A stretch of 64,000 nt of DNA from Lingula anatina. Taxonomy: Eukaryota; Brachiopoda; Lingulata; Lingulida; Lingulidae. The stretch spans positions 321,924-385,923 of the forward strand of contig NW_019773881.1 in the NCBI RefSeq assembly GCF_001039355.2. Reading direction: 5' to 3'. Positions within the stretch are counted from its first letter, which is position 1, and each line of letters opens with the position of its first letter. This document shows positions 60,701 through 64,000 of this stretch, one piece after another. Position numbers and translations under genes: made by a program. Under the pieces are notes generated by a model. The model saw only the letters and a list, made by a program, of their open reading frames with translations. It searched no databases and was not told the origin of the DNA.

Positions 60701-61660
60701 ACTCAAACATACATTTTTTAAAGTGCATTAGCAACATAAATATTAATAATTCTAAACAAAATTAATATATATACAAAAGGTAGATTTACCAGCAGGATGC
60801 ACACATAATGGTATATTTTGTAATATATTATAATTAATTACAATATATTATAATTAATTACCTCTTTCACAAGGAAATCTAAGTCTTGGTGCTGGATGAT
60901 AAGCTGAACAACTGCTTCATGAAGATCTTCATTTACAGACTCTGTGGAGCGGCCTTCTCTGGATTTCCTTCGGGATGCTGAAATACATGTAGTGATGTGA
61001 TGTGTGAAAGCAGACCTTATAAATAAATTTCCATGTGTGAAAGTTGTAAAAACTGAAAATGCTGAAAACATAGGCTGTAATTTCTCATCGTGTGTTTCAC
61101 TGAGTTCATATGAAAACAAACAAACAAACAAAAATAATAAATAAATAATAAAAAAACAACAACAATCAGACTAAAAATCCCAAACATGTACCACTTCAGA
61201 ACCAATTGGGCTCACCTAGAGGTCATTATGATTTCTTTTTTGGGGTGGGGGTGGGGGGGGGGATGGGTGGGCAGTATACCAGTACTTTATTGGTTGTACT
61301 GTATGGATCGAGTACACTGTACCAGTATATTCAATTGGTACTGGTAATATGGCAGTTTATATAACAATTGTTTTCAAGTACTAGAGTAATTCTAATAGGT
61401 GCTTTTGCACTATGGTAGACTAGTGTGCCGTTCAAAAGTCGCATTATGTGAATTTTAAGTTCATCGGCTAACATATGATCGTGGTTAAATACGGTACATG
61501 CATTTCTATTAAAATTAAATAGTCTCCAGAGGTCAGTCGTTTTATCTTGACAACATAATTGTCAAATGATGAATTAGGCTAAATTATACCAACCAATAAG
61601 TCTTTTAAACTGTGTCTCTGTAGATATTTCATCCTTCGAGGAAGATGACTTAAAATCCAT
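40258..61660 (-). CDS. FANCA: FANCA, Fanconi anaemia core-complex subunit, 39 exons
   Basis: Helical scaffold of the nuclear Fanconi core complex, which ubiquitinates FANCD2/FANCI at DNA crosslinks. Coding exons 5' to 3': 61660-61594, 60977-60862, 60505-60391, 59774-59632, 59306-(gap), 57370-57294, 57128-57095, 56674-56525, 56274-56198, 55989-55848, 55765-55667, 55337-55204, 54647-54537, 54363-54268, 54058-53999, 53666-53578, 52971-52911, 52596-52547, 52249-52173, 51834-51727, 51468-51335, 50706-50551, 50220-50030, 49682-49577, 49248-49099, 48731-48658, 46754-46623, 46329-46228, 46010-45862, 45545-45437, 45113-45054, 44742-44644, 43355-43237, 42562-42467, 42187-42124, 41943-41881, 41586-41432, 40862-40712, 40452-40258. 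About 1,390 codons; human FANCA has 1,455 residues. Diagnostic matches to the human protein include [27 protein letters not shown] and [10 protein letters not shown]. Phases agree throughout except at single-N joins 46286 and 59233. Confidence 0.94.
41279..41463 (-). repeat. 43-bp minisatellite across FANCA exon 37 splice donor
   Basis: Four and a half tandem units of GACATCTTGTGTCACACAAC plus CTACCTAAATACAAGGAGACACT. The first unit on the minus strand overlaps the end of exon 37 and its donor TATTTAG|gtaggttg at 41432; each further unit in the intron carries another donor-like copy. One unit has GATTAC in place of AAATAC. Confidence 0.92.
42282..42450. repeat. Source block of a short dispersed duplication in FANCA intron 34
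   Basis: About 165 bp (TTTGTTAGAGCTCCTTG ... AGACTTTGTAAATACTG) repeated at 42743-42907 with almost no change. It lies directly downstream of the exon 34 donor. Confidence 0.9.
42713..42937. repeat. Inserted copy of the 165-bp block with 30-bp target duplication
   Basis: The copy at 42743-42907 is flanked on both sides by the same 30 bases (start TTTTATACATAAAAGGAGTG) at 42713-42742 and 42908-42937. It lies in FANCA intron 33. Confidence 0.9.
43155..43225. repeat. Tetranucleotide ladder CAAT / CAAC / CAGT / CAAT
   Basis: Successive blocks of CAAT (6), CAAC (5), CAGT (5), CAAT (2), in FANCA intron 33 just 3' of exon 33's donor. Confidence 0.9.
44368..44592. mobile_element. MITE family 1, copy C, in FANCA intron 32
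   Basis: A 225-bp copy of the element at 13618, in the opposite orientation, flanked by ATA (44365-44367, 44593-44595). It ends 51 bp downstream of the exon 32 donor. Confidence 0.88.
46985..47335. other. Unassigned sequence in FANCA intron 26, possible retroelement piece
   Basis: Holds GTAACCGAGGCACGACAACA, a palindromic GGGTCACATGACCCACGTGAC and an AT run, ending in (AAAT)n. The G+C and motifs differ from the surrounding intron. It may be an LTR or SINE fragment; I cannot place it. Confidence 0.35.
47407..48610 (+). mobile_element. 5'-truncated non-LTR retrotransposon (reverse transcriptase), broken
   Basis: Reverse transcriptase of the CR1/jockey/Rex type, antisense within FANCA intron 26. 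The first part (47407-47718) has [20 protein letters not shown]. The frame shifts near 47700, then [17 protein letters not shown] and [14 protein letters not shown] follow in the second frame to 48494, with [17 protein letters not shown] and the thumb-like tail [11 protein letters not shown]. The catalytic FADD box reads FAGD, so the polymerase would be dead. The 3' end carries a short ATCTT repeat (48583-48610), typical for these elements. Confidence 0.88.
48658..54647 (-). CDS. FANCA: FANCA exons 13-26: central region
   Basis: Exons 13-14 code for [19 protein letters not shown] and [12 protein letters not shown]...[10 protein letters not shown], nearly the human wording. Exons 16-17 give [14 protein letters not shown] and [20 protein letters not shown] (human [20 protein letters not shown]). 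Exon 20 is acidic ([18 protein letters not shown]). Exon 21 ends [12 protein letters not shown]. Exons 22-25 are helical repeats of the FANCA dimerisation region. Exon 26 has [16 protein letters not shown] (human YQDWLHLELEIQPEAD). All phases agree. Confidence 0.9.
49721..49755. repeat. (GA)n microsatellites in FANCA introns
   Basis: Runs at 49721-49755, 56095-56139 and 57732-57776; the last two are the same locus in the two allele copies and have about equal length. Confidence 0.92.
51153..51326. mobile_element. 174-bp MITE next to FANCA exon 21 donor
   Basis: Inverted ends GGCCCTATTCAGAATAGGGG and GGCCCCATTCAGAATAGGGG (inward), flanked by TAT on both sides (51150-51152, 51327-51329). Internally it includes AAATATGGC palindromic pieces. 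Its right end lies eight bases from the last base of exon 21 (51335). Confidence 0.88.
54799..54965. mobile_element. CAGGCCCGTAGCC element in FANCA intron 12
   Basis: A 167-bp relative of 39921-40088 with ends CAGGCCCGTAGCCAGG and CAGGCCCGTAGCCAGC and 5-bp duplication ATGAG (54794-54798, 54966-54970). Confidence 0.9.
55204..57370 (-). CDS. FANCA: FANCA exons 6-12
   Basis: Exons 6-9 are the copies in the leftward contig. Exon 8 reads [20 protein letters not shown] and onward to [15 protein letters not shown], exon 9 [20 protein letters not shown], exon 10 [20 protein letters not shown] and [13 protein letters not shown], matching human FANCA around residues 300-370. Exon 12 has the most diagnostic stretch, [18 protein letters not shown]. 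Exon 7 is only 34 bases and has two nearly identical possible donors, 16 bases apart (CAAA|gtaagtgg and CAAA|gtaagtag); the first keeps the frame. Confidence 0.9.
55984..59126. repeat. 1.5 kb tandem duplication in FANCA, probably two alleles
   Basis: 55984-57488 and 57621-59126 are almost identical (scattered SNPs and small indels). The second copy begins one base after the single N at 57620, and its contig ends at the single N at 59233. Beyond 59126 the copies differ by an indel of about 45 bp and by a MITE in the second copy, inserted at ACACTAA of the first. Confidence 0.92.
57835..59006 (-). CDS. FANCA: Second copy of FANCA exons 6-9 (probable alternative allele)
   Basis: Exons at 59006-58930, 58764-58731, 58310-58161 and 57911-57835 repeat 57370-56198 almost base for base, with the same splice sites and no disabling change. 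If real they would add 112-113 codons in tandem. The placement at single-N joins argues that this is the other haplotype (see the repeat entry). Confidence 0.8.
59142..59232. mobile_element. Truncated copy of the 756-bp element, cut by single N
   Basis: GAGCGCATTCTCAACGAATT ... GGACGTACATGAAAGAAAAA matches the left arm of 16471-17226. It follows TAA and stops at the contig end. Confidence 0.85.
59244..61660 (-). CDS. FANCA: FANCA exons 1-5: N-terminal region
   Basis: Exon 1 codes for [20 protein letters not shown], the first in-frame Met after the upstream promoter region. Exon 2 codes for the alignable start [21 protein letters not shown] (human FANCA has AVRLLRSHQDLNALLLEV). Exon 3 is Ser/Thr-rich, low complexity. 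Exon 4 is helical ([15 protein letters not shown]). Exon 5 (from 59306) codes for [20 protein letters not shown]. It has no donor before the single N at 59233, because the sequence there belongs to a different contig that ends inside a MITE. Confidence 0.85.
60101..60367. mobile_element. Interspersed repeat, copy 2 (CTAGAAAAGCACTCCGAGAG)
   Basis: Same element as 25351-25585, in FANCA intron 3, with the ACAG/ACAA stretch expanded. It ends ACCTCCTTGGCAGAGGTA, 24 bases from the donor of exon 3. Confidence 0.75.
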
Positions 61661-61979
61661 TTTATTCAACGAACTCTTCTTTAACCACCTCTTTCATTTC
61701 TTGCGCCCTATTCTTGTATTGCTACTTTCCCAATGACCCGGAACGATTTCTATAGATATAGTAATATAGTAATTAAATATTTTAAGCAAATTTCAATATC
61801 AATTGGTTTAAAATCGAATCTCAGGGAGTAAAATATATTCTGAGTTTGTTTTGAATATTACTTGTATAAAAACATGAACATTTATAGTACAGTACCGTAT
61901 TTTTTATGTGCTCTAATATCATCCAATCACCGAGCAAGCTCAATTAACTGCGGATTGGAGTTGTGGAAGCCGAAGCAAA
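61661..61979. promoter_or_regulatory. Shared promoter region between FANCA and the LYR gene
   Basis: Only 319 bp separate the two divergent start codons. The half next to the LYR gene has CCAAT (61922) and inverted ATTGG (61954); the FANCA half has CCCAATGACCCGGAACG (61729-61745), with an ETS-like CCGGAA. No TATA box is evident. Confidence 0.6.
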
Positions 61980-63591
61980 ATGTCGACTTTCGCAACGAAA
62001 GCGCTCACTCACGCTCAAGAAGTCTGCCGGCTTTACAGGGCATGTATGAGAAGGATTATAAGGGATAATCATAATAGGTAAAATGAAGAACGAAATTCAT
62101 AACATAAATATACTGTCAGTTGGATAATTGTACGAAGAAAGCCATGCACTTTGCGCTCTTGCGACCTTGCAAGACACAGAAACTCGATCGCTTTTTATCT
62201 TTCAAAATTGAGCATTGTGTTTATAACTTTAATTTGAGCGCAAAGGAATTTGTTGACTTAAAGGTATTTTGAGTTATTTTAATTTGATCGATCCACTTAA
62301 TACCATTAGAGACTGTGTACCAAAATTACTAGTACAATTGGTATAATTTACAATTTATACCACATAATTTAACAAACCCATATGATATAGTACCAATTCA
62401 ATATGTGAAATATGTATCTGAAACATTAGCCACGTCTTCCTTTTCATAAAATAAACAAAATACATAGACTCAGTAGACTTGTACTGGGCTCCGTATCTTG
62501 CTCACGTGCGCAAGTGTCTCGATTCCATGGCCCCGTATCTCGTAATAGAATCGGTTATGGAATCGAGACACTAACGCACATGCGCAACATAGCGAACCTT
62601 TCGAGATTCAGAGCCCAGATCTGTCCCAGGTCACAGTTAACTCAAGGCACATTATATATATATCTAAAGTGGATGAAGGTTATCCTGTGCTACCCTAGCT
62701 TCAACACTTTTTGATAACTTTTAGACTTCAAATTGATTAGAAGAAGGATTATTATGTACAGACACAGATGTGTCTGTACATATTGCCATCACCTGCGTCT
62801 GTCGTCGCCGTCGCCGTCGCCGTCGCCGATGCCGATGCCGGCGCCGTGCACTTTCCTTGTAAACACAATAAGTGGAGGGCAGTTTTACTTTTTGGCTTAA
62901 TATTTACAAAGCTGATGAATATTCATAAAACGCAGGTCAAGTTCGAAAACCAGCATGATCAGGCCATTATTGTAGAAGTTATGCTGTTTTTTCACTTTTC
63001 AGCATATATGCAACCCTGTAAACACATTTTAAGGAAAACCGTTAGGCCTGTTGTCATGAAACTCACAGGAGTAATCAATCTTACTAAAACGCAGGTCAAG
63101 TTCGAAAATCGGCATGATCGGGCCACTATTTTAGTAGTTATGCTGNTGCACGTGTGCAACATAGCGAACCTTTCGAGATACAGAGCCCAGATCTGTCCCA
63201 GGTCACAGTTAACTCAAGGCACATTATATATATATATCTAAAGTGGATGAAGGTTATCCTGTGCTACCCTAGCTTCAACACTTTTTGATAACTTTTAGAC
63301 TTCAAATTGATTAGAAGAAGGATTATTTTTTTTTTACTTACAAGTTCAGTAGAGATATGGACCATTTTGTGTTTGCTAATGATTTATAATATATCATATG
63401 TGGACTTCTTTTTTGTCAGGCATATCTATATTTTTTCCTTTCCTGCAGGCTTGACATGCGCTATAAATGTGTTGTACTAAGAGCAATGTTTGAGGAGACC
63501 AGGAATATAAAGGATCAGGAGACTGCAGTTAACTTACTCAGGAAATGGCAACTTTATCTTTTAGAGTTAGATGGGCATCCAGAAAGAGGAT
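61980..63591 (+). CDS. NDUFB9-like LYR-motif protein, exons 1-2, 3' end not seen
   Basis: Exon 1 (61980-62077) codes for MSTFATKALTHAQEVCRLYR followed by ACMRRIIRDNHN. Exon 2 (63449-63591) codes for LDMRYKCVVLRAMFEETRN, then IKDQETAVNLLRKWQLYLLE and LDGHPERG, and ends at the donor GGAT|gtaagt. Splicing AG|G is in phase. The LYR tripeptide at the start of helix 1 and the RYK..VLRA.FEE pattern match NDUFB9 (B22), an accessory subunit of mitochondrial respiratory complex I (human LRLYKRALRHLE, RYFACLMRARFEEHKNEKD). Other LYR proteins are possible, as the C-terminal part is missing: no further exon is visible before 64000, and the gene runs beyond the window. Confidence 0.7.
62484..62618. mobile_element. 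135-bp hairpin MITE in intron 1 of the LYR gene
   Basis: Ends CTGGGCTC(C/T)G(T/A)ATCT on both sides, with arms continuing to GTGTCTCGATTCCAT around a short centre. Its right arm and right flank occur again at 63148-63326, after the single N at 63146. Confidence 0.8.
62796..62850. repeat. (CGTCGC)n / (CGATGC)n minisatellite
   Basis: GTCGCC units pass into GATGCC units, in a G+C-rich island inside an AT-rich intron. Confidence 0.85.
62920..63326. repeat. Repeats around the single N at 63146
   Basis: AAACGCAGGTCAAGTTCGAA starts two units (62929 and 63088), about 160 bp apart. After the N, 63148-63326 repeats 62578-62750 with few changes. As in FANCA, this may be overlapping contigs that were not merged. 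Confidence 0.75.
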
Positions 63592-64000
63592 GTAAGTTAA
63601 CTGCAAGGATATTAAAGAATGAGTGAATGGTTTAAATCATCCAGTGGAATAAGAACGAGAAATAGGTATAAATCAAAGTCTGGAACTAGCACTGAGCAAC
63701 TAACTGATGTTGCTGTCGACCTGACACTTTTTGCTATGTAATGGCCTGGATGGACTGGTCACATGATTTATTAATGTATGGTTACAAATAATGTCCAGCG
63801 CCAAGTCCAATATGTGTGAGAGGTGAAACCTGAGGCATTGGGGAGGGTCCGTTTTTTAGGAATGTTGTGGGGTTAGGGGCCCACCAAAGAGCCCGAAAAA
63901 TTTTTGGTATTTTAGAGGGCGAACAGTGCCATTTGGTCTGGTTTAGCACTGTGATTCAGCTAGTCAAAATTGTAATTTCAAGAAGGGACCATTGGTGTGA
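63592..64000. other. Right edge: intron sequence, nothing recognised
   Basis: After the donor at 63592 I see no further exon. The last 200 bases (GAGGTGAAACCTGAGGCATT and onward) look like unique or ancient repeat DNA. Confidence 0.5.

Overview
The window is animal nuclear DNA: AT-rich, intron-dense, full of microsatellites and small DNA transposons, with two long gap runs (21470-21592, 32953-33478) and single-N joins at 35552, 46286, 57620, 59233 and 63146. Gene content (plexin, FANCA, NDUFB9-like LYR protein, HNK-1-type sulfotransferases) and intron sizes suggest a marine invertebrate, such as an echinoderm, hemichordate, amphioxus or lophotrochozoan. I cannot fix the phylum from this sequence.

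Layout. (1) 1-20203, minus strand: a plexin semaphorin receptor, running off the left edge. I traced 30 coding exons with consistent splice phases, 1,697 codons, covering signal peptide, Sema, three PSI modules, IPT/TIG repeats, transmembrane helix, split RasGAP domain and Rho-binding domain. (2) 23197-38561, plus strand: a tandem array of four carbohydrate (HNK-1 family) sulfotransferase copies, each coding in one exon. Copy 1 is frameshifted, copy 2 is intact, copy 3 is truncated next to a fold-back transposon, copy 4 is intact but divergent. The duplicated unit also carries a fossil exon of a ClC chloride channel/transporter. (3) 40258-61660, minus strand: FANCA, the Fanconi anaemia core-complex scaffold, traced as 39 exons and about 1,390 codons. 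A 1.5 kb block with four exons is present twice, which I read as two alleles joined in tandem by the assembly. (4) 61980-63591, plus strand: the first two exons of an NDUFB9-like LYR-motif gene, head-to-head with FANCA across about 320 bp.

Mobile DNA is the second theme. Several non-autonomous elements start with GRSCNCATTC-like termini and have 3-bp T/A target duplications. Two of them sit 4-9 bases downstream of splice donors, one in plexin and one in FANCA. Other elements are a TTAA-flanked 3 kb composite, a 5-bp-duplication family starting CAGGCCCGTAGCC, a fold-back element with arms near 365-395 bp, a tRNA-like SINE and a broken non-LTR retrotransposon.

The genes have no obvious shared pathway: plexin is an axon-guidance/cell-motility receptor, the sulfotransferases modify glycans in the Golgi, FANCA acts in DNA crosslink repair, and the LYR protein belongs to mitochondrial complex I. 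I found no convincing new multi-gene system. The most notable points are the decaying sulfotransferase array, the transposons at splice donors, and the allele-duplication artefact in FANCA.
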